Assembly: GCA_964650975.1 (NCBI GenBank)
Contig: CAZYWA010000123.1
Coordinates: forward strand, 1-17,202
Direction: 5' to 3'
Length of the DNA: 17,202 nucleotides
Origin: CAZYWA01 sp964650975 [NCBI: uncultured bacterium]
GTDB lineage: Bacteria; JADJOY01
Position numbers and translations under genes: made by a program. The notes below the pieces were generated by a model, which was not told where the DNA came from, ran no database searches, and saw only the letters and a list, made by a program, of their open reading frames with translations. Every line of letters starts with the position of its first letter. Position 1 is the first letter of the stretch. This document shows, piece after piece, positions 1 to 6,778 of the stretch.

Positions 1-329
1 CCACGGCGAAGTTCGTCGGCCGCCTCGGTGCCGAGCTCGACGTGGAGGCGGCGCGCGGCGCGGCGCGACTCGCGGCGCTCAACGTGCTGGCCGTCGCGAG
101 GCATCACCTGGGCTCGCTCGACCGCGTGACACGGGTCGTGCGGCTGGGCGTGGCGGTTGCCACGTCGGGCGACGTTCGCGATCAGCCGAAGGTCGCGGAC
201 GGCGCCTCGGAGCTGCTTCGTGACGTTTTCGGCCAGGACAAGGTTCCTTGTCGCTTGGTGTACGGAGTGGCGAGCCTGCCGCTCGGCGTCCCGGTCGAGC
301 TGGAAGTCATTTTCGAGGTCGCCTCTTAG
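1..329 (+). CDS. RidA/YjgF family protein (3' part, 5' end outside window)
   Basis: The reading frame is open from the window edge (first full codon at base 3) to TAG at 327-329, giving about 108 residues. The in-frame GTG at 42 lies inside the conserved core, so it is not the start. Recognisable segments are GAELDVEAAR, AALNVLAVARHHLGSLDRV, DQPKVADGASELLRDVFG and GVASLPLGVPVELEVIFEV. These match the larger (about 150-residue) YjgF-like subfamily rather than classical RidA. Classical RidA hydrolyses reactive enamine/imine intermediates released by PLP enzymes and relies on an Arg before its C-terminal strand. Here that region reads CRLVYGVASLPLG, so deaminase activity cannot be assumed. The hydrolase gene begins 18 bases downstream on the same strand. 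The family call is firm; the substrate is unknown. Confidence 0.88.
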   Translation, partial: TAKFVGRLGAELDVEAARGAARLAALNVLAVARHHLGSLDRVTRVVRLGVAVATSGDVRDQPKVADGASELLRDVFGQDKVPCRLVYGVASLPLGVPVELEVIFEVAS

Positions 330-347
330 GTTCTCGGAGACGGATGC

Positions 348-1313
348 ATGGGTCTTTTCAGCTCGCGCGATGCGGCTCGATGCTTTCGAGTGGGTCGAAT
401 CGCGCTCGGGGTTCTTGCCATGTTGGCATCCATTCGTGCGCACGCGGAGGAACGTCCCGTGGAGGCACGGGTCGTGTATCGCACCGTGCAGGTGAACGGC
501 CTTTCGATCTTTTACCGAGAGGCCGGGCCGAAGTCGGCGCCGACGCTCTTGTTGCTGCACGGCCTGCCGTCCTCGTCGCGGATGTTCGAGCCGATCCTCG
601 CACGGCTTTCCGATCGTTATCACCTGGTGGCGCCCGATTATCCGGGCTTCGGGCACAGCGACTGGCCGGACCCGAAGAAATTCGCCTACACGTTCGATCA
701 CCTGGCCGAGACCATGAATCGTTTCACCGAGGCGCTCGGGCTCGAGCACTACACGCTCTACATGCAGGACTACGGCGGGCCGGTGGGATTCCGGATGGCC
801 CTCGCGCACCCGGAACGGGTCGAGGCGCTCATCGTCCAGGACGCCGTGGCGCACAAAGAGGGACTTGGAGCAAACTGGAAAGCGCGCCGCGCCTTCTGGG
901 CCGATCGAGCGGCCAACGAGAGCACGCTTCGCGAAAATCTCTTGTCGCTCGCCACGACCCGGACGCGCCACGTCGGCAGTGATCCCAACGTGGAGGCGTA
1001 CGACCCAGATCTCTGGACCGACGAGTTCGCGTTTCTCAGCCAGCCTGGCCAGGGCGACATCCAGAGCGACCTCTTCTACGACTACCGCACCAACGTCGAG
1101 TCCTACCCGAAGTGGCAGGCCTGGATGAAGGAAAGGCAGCCGCGCCTGCTGGTGCTGTGGGGCAAGTACGACCTGTCCTTCGACCTTTCCGAGCCCGAGG
1201 CTTACCGCCGCGACGTGCCCGGCGCCGAGGTCCATGTCCTCGACGCTGGCCACTTCGCTCTCGACACGGCCGCCGACCCAATCGCCCAGCTGGTCCGAGG
1301 ATTCCTGAAGTAG
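348..1313 (+). CDS. Exported alpha/beta hydrolase, epoxide hydrolase/haloalkane dehalogenase-like
   Basis: The gene encodes 321 residues; GGAGA at 336-340 sits 7 bases before the ATG. Residues 1-33 look like a signal peptide (basic n-region, hydrophobic IALGVLAMLAS, then AHA|EE), so the enzyme probably acts in the periplasm or outside. The fold elements are in order: oxyanion motif HGLP at 71-74, nucleophile elbow MQDYGG with Asp141, a helical cap at about 170-260, acid Asp275 in WGKYD, and base His302 in DAGHF. An Asp nucleophile with an HGxP motif is typical of the epoxide hydrolase/dehalogenase branch. The Trp that usually follows the nucleophile and binds halide in dehalogenases is Tyr142 here. 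No Trp follows the HG motif either, which argues against true dehalogenation. Cap tyrosines Tyr244 and Tyr246 (LFYDYRTN) could assist ring opening. The substrate is not predictable. Confidence 0.9.
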   Translation: MGLFSSRDAARCFRVGRIALGVLAMLASIRAHAEERPVEARVVYRTVQVNGLSIFYREAGPKSAPTLLLLHGLPSSSRMFEPILARLSDRYHLVAPDYPGFGHSDWPDPKKFAYTFDHLAETMNRFTEALGLEHYTLYMQDYGGPVGFRMALAHPERVEALIVQDAVAHKEGLGANWKARRAFWADRAANESTLRENLLSLATTRTRHVGSDPNVEAYDPDLWTDEFAFLSQPGQGDIQSDLFYDYRTNVESYPKWQAWMKERQPRLLVLWGKYDLSFDLSEPEAYRRDVPGAEVHVLDAGHFALDTAADPIAQLVRGFLK

Positions 1314-1315
1314 CG

Positions 1316-1357
1316 GCCGGCGCGGGTCCTCCCTCCAACTACAACGCGCGCGCCGGC
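1316..1357. terminator. Possible shared stem between convergent genes
   Basis: GCCGGCGCG (1316-1324) and CGCGCCGGC (1349-1357) are perfect 9-bp complements around a 24-nt loop. They lie where the hydrolase gene (ends 1313) and the oxidoreductase gene (ends 1339) converge. There is no T-tract on either side and the loop is long, so terminator function is weakly supported. Confidence 0.25.
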
Positions 1358-2217
1358 TCCAGAATCTCCTCGACCAGCGCGTCGAGCCCCGGCGCCACCT
1401 GGTCCGGGCTCGGCGCGAAGAACAGCACGCACACCTGGTCGACACCCGCGTCGCGGTAGCGCTTCACCTTGTCGAGATCCACGCCCGTGAAATACGGGCA
1501 GATCGTGACCTCGATCTCGTCGCGCTTCCGCCCGCGCTCGGCGAGCATGCGGTCGAGCACCTTCAGGCGCTCGGCGACACCGTCCGGCTGCAGCGAGAAC
1601 CCGTGCCAGCCCTGGCCGAGATCGGCGACGCGCCTGAGCGCGGCGTCGCTCTCGCCGCCGAAGTGGATCGGCGGGTGCGGCTGCTGGATCGGCTTCGGGT
1701 CCTGGTAGCTCCTGGGCAGCTTCCAGAACGGGCTCGAGTGCTCGGCGATCGGCTCGCTCCAGAGCTTCTTCATCATCGCGAGGTAATCGCGGCAGCGCTC
1801 GCCCCGTTTCTCGAACGGCACGCCGAGCGCCGCGAACTCCTCGGCGAGCCAGCCCACGCCGACGCCGAAGTCGAAGCGACCGCCCGAGAGCCAGTCGACT
1901 GCCGCCACTTCCTTCGCGGTGTAGATCGGGTTCCGCTGCGGCACCAGGCAGATGCCGGTCGCGAGCCGGATGCGCGTGGTCACCGCAGCCATGAACGAGA
2001 GCGTGGCGAATTGCTCGAGCATGCCGTTCTCGGCGGCGCCGGGGAGCTTTCCTTCGTCGGAGTAGGGATATTTGGATCGGTACTCGTCGAACAGCAGCAC
2101 GTGCTCGCCGAGCCAGATCGAGTGGAAGCCGCGCTGGTCGGCGCCGCGCGCCACCTCGAGGACCAGGTCGCGGGTGGCGAACGGGCTGGCGAATGCGGCG
2201 AAGAGGCCGATCTTCAT
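1339..2217 (-). CDS. LLM-class F420-type oxidoreductase (luciferase-like)
   Basis: The gene encodes 292 residues in a single luciferase-like TIM barrel. Family hallmarks visible are GFHSIWLGEHVLL (30-42), TRIRLATGICLVPQRNP (81-97), DWLSGGRFDFGVGVGWLAEEF (108-128), GVPFEKRGER (132-141) and QQPHPPIHFGGESDAALRRVADLGQGWH (178-205). This order and length match the group often annotated as TIGR03619-type F420-dependent oxidoreductases, which reduce or oxidise substrates with the deazaflavin F420. FMN use cannot be excluded from sequence. The start is supported by GGAGGAAG at 2231-2224, 6 bases before the ATG. It converges with the hydrolase gene and diverges from the transporter gene, sharing an 81-bp promoter region. 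The substrate is unknown. Confidence 0.92.
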   Translation of the reverse strand: MKIGLFAAFASPFATRDLVLEVARGADQRGFHSIWLGEHVLLFDEYRSKYPYSDEGKLPGAAENGMLEQFATLSFMAAVTTRIRLATGICLVPQRNPIYTAKEVAAVDWLSGGRFDFGVGVGWLAEEFAALGVPFEKRGERCRDYLAMMKKLWSEPIAEHSSPFWKLPRSYQDPKPIQQPHPPIHFGGESDAALRRVADLGQGWHGFSLQPDGVAERLKVLDRMLAERGRKRDEIEVTICPYFTGVDLDKVKRYRDAGVDQVCVLFFAPSPDQVAPGLDALVEEILEPARAL

Positions 2218-2242
2218 CGTGAGCTTCCTCCGAGCGGTCGAG

Positions 2243-2270
2243 TTGCAGGTGGCGCCGGGAACGGAATACT
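2243..2270 (+). promoter_or_regulatory. Candidate sigma70-type promoter for the DMT transporter gene
   Basis: TTGCAG (2243-2248) and AATACT (2265-2270) are separated by 16 bases. They match the -35 consensus at 3 of 6 and the -10 consensus at 4 of 6 positions. Start of transcription would leave a leader of about 20 nt before the ATG at 2299. The sites lie in the short divergent intergenic region. The call rests only on motif match and placement. Confidence 0.35.
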
Positions 2271-2298
2271 ACGGACGCAGTTCTCTCGGGAAACACAC

Positions 2299-3216
2299 AT
2301 GAGCTCCGTCGGCTTGGCTCTCGCTTCGGCCGGCATGGTGGGTGTGGGGCTCTCCATGCAGAAGCACGGCATGGCGAGCGAGTTTCCCGAGGTGTCGCTC
2401 GCCACGTTCCTGCACCGCTGGCGCGCGATCGGACGGGCGCTGCTCGGGAACTGGATCTGGTTGGTCGGCATGGGCCTCGGTGTGCTGGGCGGAATGGTGC
2501 AGGCCCAGGCCATGGCGAGAGGCGATCTCAGCCTGGTCCAGCCGCTGCTCAACACGAGCAACGTGTGGACCATGGCGATCGGCATGGGCCTCTTCGGCGA
2601 ACGGCTGGGCCGCGGCGAGTGGCTGGGAGTGCTGATCGGCATCTCGGGTGCGGTGGCGGTGTCGCTTTCGCCGCTGCCCAGCACCTCGCTCCGCCCCGCG
2701 TTCGGGCCGCTCGCGGGAGTGACCGTGCTGGCGCTCGCCGCGATCGTTCTGGTGCAGCTCGCCACTCGCGCGGCGCGCGCGCCCGCGAGTCCCGAATTCC
2801 TGCTGGCGCTCGCAGCGGGCCTCTCGTTCGGCCTGCAGAATCTCTACATGAAGGTGATGACCTGGCACGCGGGCGCGGCACTCGGGCAGTTCGATCTGCG
2901 CTCGTTCGCGTCCTGGGCGCACATGTTCGGCAGCCTGCCGCTTTACGCCGTGCTGGTGTGGGTGGTGCTGGGCACGATCTTCGTGCAGGGGGCGTTCGCC
3001 CACGGCCGCGTGGCGCTGGTGAACCCGATCTGCACCGGGTTCACCACGGTGGTGCCGATGAGCGCCGCCGCCTGGGTGTTCGGCGAGCGCCTCGACGCGG
3101 CGCGGATCGGCGGCATCGCGCTCTCGCTGCTGGGCGCCGCGGTGCTGGCGTTCGCGGCCCGCGGGCGCGAGCCGGCCAGCGCGCGCGCCGAGCACGCGAT
3201 CGTGGTCGCGGGCTGA
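2299..3216 (+). CDS. DMT superfamily (EamA-like) membrane transporter
   Basis: The gene encodes 305 mostly hydrophobic residues with about nine or ten predicted membrane segments. Two homologous halves are visible, each ending in the same pattern: FGERLGRGEWLGVLIGISGA (99-118) and FGERLDAARIGGIALSLLGA (261-280). The helix before each reads as a small-residue packing helix (QPLLNTSNVWTMAIGMGL; NPICTGFTTVVPMSAAAWV). This FGE-repeat layout is characteristic of EamA-domain drug/metabolite transporters, which move small metabolites or toxic compounds across the inner membrane. An open frame continues upstream of 2299, but it is the antisense of the oxidoreductase gene, so the ATG at 2299 in the divergent gap is preferred. 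Only a weak CGGGA precedes it. The substrate is unknown. Confidence 0.88.
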   Translation: MSSVGLALASAGMVGVGLSMQKHGMASEFPEVSLATFLHRWRAIGRALLGNWIWLVGMGLGVLGGMVQAQAMARGDLSLVQPLLNTSNVWTMAIGMGLFGERLGRGEWLGVLIGISGAVAVSLSPLPSTSLRPAFGPLAGVTVLALAAIVLVQLATRAARAPASPEFLLALAAGLSFGLQNLYMKVMTWHAGAALGQFDLRSFASWAHMFGSLPLYAVLVWVVLGTIFVQGAFAHGRVALVNPICTGFTTVVPMSAAAWVFGERLDAARIGGIALSLLGAAVLAFAARGREPASARAEHAIVVAG

Positions 3217-3249
3217 AGCGCCCGCCGCAGGAGACGTCTCGCTTTCAGC
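3212..3249 (+). terminator. Possible weak terminator after the transporter gene
   Basis: GCTGAAGCG (3212-3220, overlapping the TGA stop) can pair with CGCTTTCAGC (3240-3249) with one bulged T. The loop contains most of the 10-bp palindrome GAGACGTCTC (3231-3240). No T-tract follows, so this is a structure of uncertain role. Confidence 0.25.
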
Positions 3250-3317
3250 TCATCGGGGCGAGGAGTAGCATCCGTCTCAAGCATCCTGCTTCATTCCTGG
3301 TCCGCTGGAGGTAGGTC

Positions 3318-6300
3318 ATGGCTACGCGATCGATGGGTCGCTCGGTCCTCGTCCTCGCTGCAGTCGTCTCCACGCTCGCCATCGCGGCACCCGCCTTCGC
3401 GAGCCCCGGCCCCATCTTCTCGAACGACTTCGAGGGCGGCTCGGTGTGCCCGTGGAGCGACTCGGGCCCGCACTTCTACTGCTGGACCAACGCCTCGGGC
3501 GGCGACTGGGGCACCGCGTCCAACTGGCGCGAGAACCTGGTGCCGCCGTACGACGCCAGCATCGCGATCGTGCTTCCGGTCCCCACGTTCACGGTCACCG
3601 CGAACACCATCGATCCGGCCGTCCACGATGCGCAGATCGACGCCAACCTCACGATCACCGGCGGCCACCAGTTCACGGTGAGCGGGATCGCCGAGGTGAC
3701 CGGCGCTCTCTCCGCCACCGGCGGCGCACGCCTGAGCGTCGGGGGCGTGGGTTCGAAGCTCACCGCCGGTTCCACGATCTCCGTCCCTGGCGCGACGCTC
3801 CAGACCTCGAACTCCGGCAAGCTGTTCCTCGACCAGCTCGCCAGCGCCACGGGCGTGACGCTCTCCGTGGCGTCCGGCGGGGCCTTCAGCGGCAACGCGC
3901 TCACCAGCTTCACCGGCGGCGCGATCGAGATGAGCGATCCCACCTCCACGCTCCATCTGCCGGTGCTCACCAACATCGACAACACGGTGCTCGAAGCCAT
4001 CGGCGGAAGCTCGCTCTCGCTGCCGGGCATCACCACGTACACGGTCAACCAGAACCTCTGCCTCCTGCCCGGCTGCTCCGAGGTGTTCGCCAACAACACC
4101 GGCTCGCACGTGAGCTTGCCCAACGTCACGACCATCACCTCGACCAGTTTCGGGCTCGACTTCTGGGCGCTCCAGAACGGCGCGGGCGGCGGCCACATCA
4201 GCTTGCCGGCCCTCGCCACCATCAACACGCCGTCGAACGGCACGGTGAGCTTCACGTCGCAGGGAACGGGTGCGGTGCTCGACGTCAACGCGCTGGCCGC
4301 GTTGCCCGCCTGCGGCACCATGACCGACATGGACGGCGGCGAGCTCGACGCTACCTCGCTCACCGGCGTCGCGGGAACCGTGGCCATGTCGGGCACCGGC
4401 AACGCGTTCAATGCCGGCGCCATCGACTCGATCACCGGCTCCTTCCAGCTCACCGGCCAGACGCGCTCTTACCCGGGGCTCACGAGTCTCACCACCGTGC
4501 CGATCTCGGTGGGAAGCTCGGGCACGCTGACGCTCGGCGGGCTCACCACGGCGAGCGGCTCGACCTTCACCGTCACCGGCGGCGGCACGCTCTCGATGCC
4601 GGCGCTCACCAGCGCGCCCGACGCCTCCGTGACGGTCGGGACCGGCGGCACCTTCTCGGCCGCGGCGCTCACCAGCCTGACCAGCGGCCAGATCGTGGCT
4701 ACCGAGGCCAACTCCGTGGTCAGCGCGTCCAACCTCGCGAACATCGACAACACGATCCTCGAGGCCACCCAGGCCGGTACCTTCAGCCTACCCGGGGTCA
4801 CCTCGTATTCGTTCAGCGAGAACGTCTGCCTGCTGCCTTCGTGCGTCGAGGTGTTCACGAACAACACCGGCTCGACGATCGGCTTGCCCAACCTGCACAC
4901 CATCACCAGCACCGGCGTCGGCTTCGACTTCTGGGCGCTCGACAACGGCACGGGCGCCGGGCACATCAGCCTGCCCACCCTCACCGCCATCAACACGTCG
5001 AGCAACGGAACCGTGAGCTTCACCGCGCAAGGCGCGGGCGTGGTGCTCGACCTGAACGACCTCCCCAGCTTGCCGGCGGGAGCCACGCTCTCACTTCTGA
5101 ACGGCGCGACGGTGAACGCCGGAAGCCTCACCACGCTGGCTGGCAACGTGAGCTTCTCGGGCACCGGCAACACGTTCAACTCGGGCTCGGTGTCGAGCCT
5201 CGCGGGATCGTTGACCGTGGCCGGCACCACGCTCTCCTATCCACTGGTCACGAGCATCGCGAACACCACCCTCACGGTGGGAACCTCCGGGACGTTGACA
5301 CTGGGCGGTCTCACCACCGCGACCAGCTCCAACATCAACGCGCTGGGCGGCGGCCACCTCACGGCGGCGGCGCTCACCAGCGCGCCCAGCTCGAAGATCA
5401 CGCTGGGCACGGGCGGCTCGTTCACGGCCAACGCGCTCACCAGTCTCACCGGCGGAGAGATCGTGGTCACCGACCCGTCGACCTCGCTCAGCGCCACCAG
5501 CCTCGCGAACATCGACAACACACCGCTCGAGGCGTTGACCGGCGGCACCATCACCCTGCCGGCCGTGACGTCCTATTCGTTCACCCAGAACCCGTGCCTG
5601 CTCACCAGCTGCGTCGACGCGTTCTCCAACAACACGGGCTCGCTCATCAGCCTGCCCAACGTGCACACGCTCTCGAGCACCGGGGTCCCCTTCGGCCTGT
5701 GGGCGCTCAACAACGGTAGCGGGGCCGGCTCGATCAGCATGCCCACCCTCACCACGATCAGCACCGCGACCGGTGGGCAGGTCACGTTCACCGTCCAGGG
5801 CACCGGCACCGATCTCGATCTCTCCGATCTCGCGACGCTGCCGCAGGCGGACACCATCAACGTCCTGAGCGGCGGCACGCTCGATGCCACCAGCCTCGCG
5901 TCGATCGCCGGAGCGGTGGTCTTCTCGGGGACCGGCAACACCTTCCATTCCGGCCCCCTGAGCAGCATTTCAGGTGCGCTCACCCTGACCGGCCTGACGA
6001 AGTCGTTCCCGCAGGTGACGAGCCTCACGAATCCCGCCATCACGGTGGGAACCTCGGGCTCGCTCACGCTGGGCGGCGTCACCACGGCCACCAACACGAC
6101 CTTCACGGTTTCGAGCGGCGGCGCGCTCGCGATGGGAGCGCTCACCAGCGCGCCGACCAGCACGATCATGGTCTCGACCGGCGGCTCGTTCACGGCCGGC
6201 GCGCTCACCAGCCTCACCGACGGCGCGGTCGAGATCGGGGACGGCGCTTCGTCGATCAGCGCCGCCAACCTCGCGAACATCGACAACACCGTGCTGCAGG

Positions 6301-6662
6301 CGCTCACCGGAGGCACGCTCACGCTGCCCGGCGTCGCCTCCTACACCGCCAACCTGAGCCACTGCATCCTGTCCAGCTGCGCGCAAATGCTCGCCAACAA
6401 CACCGGCTCGACCATCACGCTCGCGAACCTCACCTCGATGACCGACACCGGCCAGTCGCTGCTCTTCTGGGCGCTCAGCAACGGCCTCGGCGCAGGCCAG
6501 ATCCTCATGCACGGGCTCACCACGATCAGCACCACCAGCGGCAGCAACGTCCACTTCCTGGCGCAGGGCACCGGTGCCGAGATCGATTTGACCGATCTCA
6601 CCACCTACGACGGCTCGAAGGTGAATCTCGACGCCCAAGCCGGCGGCCAGATCCTGAACTGA
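3318..6662 (+). CDS. Exported beta-solenoid repeat protein with 256-residue tandem units
   Basis: The gene encodes 1114 residues. GGAGG at 3307-3311 lies 6 bases before the ATG. A signal peptide ends near AFA|S (residue 28). The mature N-terminus carries I-FSNDFEGG-x-x-C-x-W-S (33-47), then a segment WTNASGGDWGTASNWREN typical of the start of repeat-rich surface proteins. From residue 217 the protein is built from a unit of exactly 256 residues starting L-[TA]-NIDNT (starts 217, 473, 729, 985). Each unit splits into 11 rungs of 19-32 residues, most beginning [LV]-[TS]-[ST]-[LIA]. The composition is Thr/Ser/Gly/Ala-rich. About five related rungs precede residue 217, and the fourth unit stops after five rungs (130 residues). 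Rung 2 of every unit has a C-x-L-x-x-C pair (248/253, 504/509, 760/765, 1016/1021), likely a disulfide. I see no membrane anchor, autotransporter barrel or sorting signal. The role is probably surface or matrix (adhesin-like), which is inference. Confidence 0.9.
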   Translation: MATRSMGRSVLVLAAVVSTLAIAAPAFASPGPIFSNDFEGGSVCPWSDSGPHFYCWTNASGGDWGTASNWRENLVPPYDASIAIVLPVPTFTVTANTIDPAVHDAQIDANLTITGGHQFTVSGIAEVTGALSATGGARLSVGGVGSKLTAGSTISVPGATLQTSNSGKLFLDQLASATGVTLSVASGGAFSGNALTSFTGGAIEMSDPTSTLHLPVLTNIDNTVLEAIGGSSLSLPGITTYTVNQNLCLLPGCSEVFANNTGSHVSLPNVTTITSTSFGLDFWALQNGAGGGHISLPALATINTPSNGTVSFTSQGTGAVLDVNALAALPACGTMTDMDGGELDATSLTGVAGTVAMSGTGNAFNAGAIDSITGSFQLTGQTRSYPGLTSLTTVPISVGSSGTLTLGGLTTASGSTFTVTGGGTLSMPALTSAPDASVTVGTGGTFSAAALTSLTSGQIVATEANSVVSASNLANIDNTILEATQAGTFSLPGVTSYSFSENVCLLPSCVEVFTNNTGSTIGLPNLHTITSTGVGFDFWALDNGTGAGHISLPTLTAINTSSNGTVSFTAQGAGVVLDLNDLPSLPAGATLSLLNGATVNAGSLTTLAGNVSFSGTGNTFNSGSVSSLAGSLTVAGTTLSYPLVTSIANTTLTVGTSGTLTLGGLTTATSSNINALGGGHLTAAALTSAPSSKITLGTGGSFTANALTSLTGGEIVVTDPSTSLSATSLANIDNTPLEALTGGTITLPAVTSYSFTQNPCLLTSCVDAFSNNTGSLISLPNVHTLSSTGVPFGLWALNNGSGAGSISMPTLTTISTATGGQVTFTVQGTGTDLDLSDLATLPQADTINVLSGGTLDATSLASIAGAVVFSGTGNTFHSGPLSSISGALTLTGLTKSFPQVTSLTNPAITVGTSGSLTLGGVTTATNTTFTVSSGGALAMGALTSAPTSTIMVSTGGSFTAGALTSLTDGAVEIGDGASSISAANLANIDNTVLQALTGGTLTLPGVASYTANLSHCILSSCAQMLANNTGSTITLANLTSMTDTGQSLLFWALSNGLGAGQILMHGLTTISTTSGSNVHFLAQGTGAEIDLTDLTTYDGSKVNLDAQAGGQILN
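3966..6659 (+). repeat. Tandem 768-bp coding repeats (three full, one half)
   Basis: Units start at 3966, 4734, 5502 and 6270, each marked by codons for L-[TA]-N-I-D-N-T. The three full units are exactly 768 bp (256 codons) with no net indel. The last is cut by the stop codon after 390 bp. The copies differ at many amino-acid positions, so the expansion is old, yet unit length and rung order are conserved. Related half-unit sequence lies upstream, at about 3650-3965. Confidence 0.9.
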
Positions 6663-6663
6663 C

Positions 6664-6679
6664 GCGCCGCCGCCGGCGC
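6664..6679 (+). terminator. GC hairpin just after the solenoid gene
   Basis: GCGCCG and CGGCGC flank a 4-nt loop, giving a 6-bp GC-only stem beginning one base after the TGA stop. There is no T-tract, so it may be a weak terminator or 3'-end stabiliser rather than an intrinsic terminator. Confidence 0.3.
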
Positions 6680-6767
6680 AGGGCCGCGCGCGCGCCCCTC
6701 AACCAGTCGACTTGCGACTCGACGCCGGGGTTGGGCAGCATGGGAACCGACCGCCCCTTCGTTCACC

Positions 6768-6771
6768 GGAG
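6768..6771 (+). promoter_or_regulatory. Ribosome binding site favouring the ATG at 6779
   Basis: GGAG lies 7 bases before the ATG at 6779. Competing in-frame starts are TTG 6731 and ATG 6740 (preceded by GGGG at 6727-6730). GTG 6860 is also in frame; it would give the most typical signal peptide but has no clear ribosome binding site. Confidence 0.45.
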
Positions 6772-6778
6772 CGCCGCG

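Noticed and set aside
1603-2298. Upstream in-frame extension of the DMT transporter gene
   Set aside because: This part is the reverse complement of the well-recognised LLM oxidoreductase gene and encodes an Arg/Ala/Glu-rich nonsense sequence. The transporter begins at 2299.
3476-6638. Long minus-strand open frames (up to about 325 codons) opposite the solenoid gene
   Set aside because: They are the antisense of GC-rich, repeat-rich codons and echo the 768-bp period. They have no family resemblance, and the plus strand has the ribosome binding site and signal peptide.
3966-6659. CRISPR-like or mobile-element repeats
   Set aside because: The repeats are coding, 768 bp long, diverged and without spacers. 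No transposase, terminal inverted repeats or cas genes are present.
6706-6720. AGTCG-ACTTG-CGACT hairpin between the two exported-protein genes
   Set aside because: A 5-bp stem without a T-tract is too weak to call a terminator.
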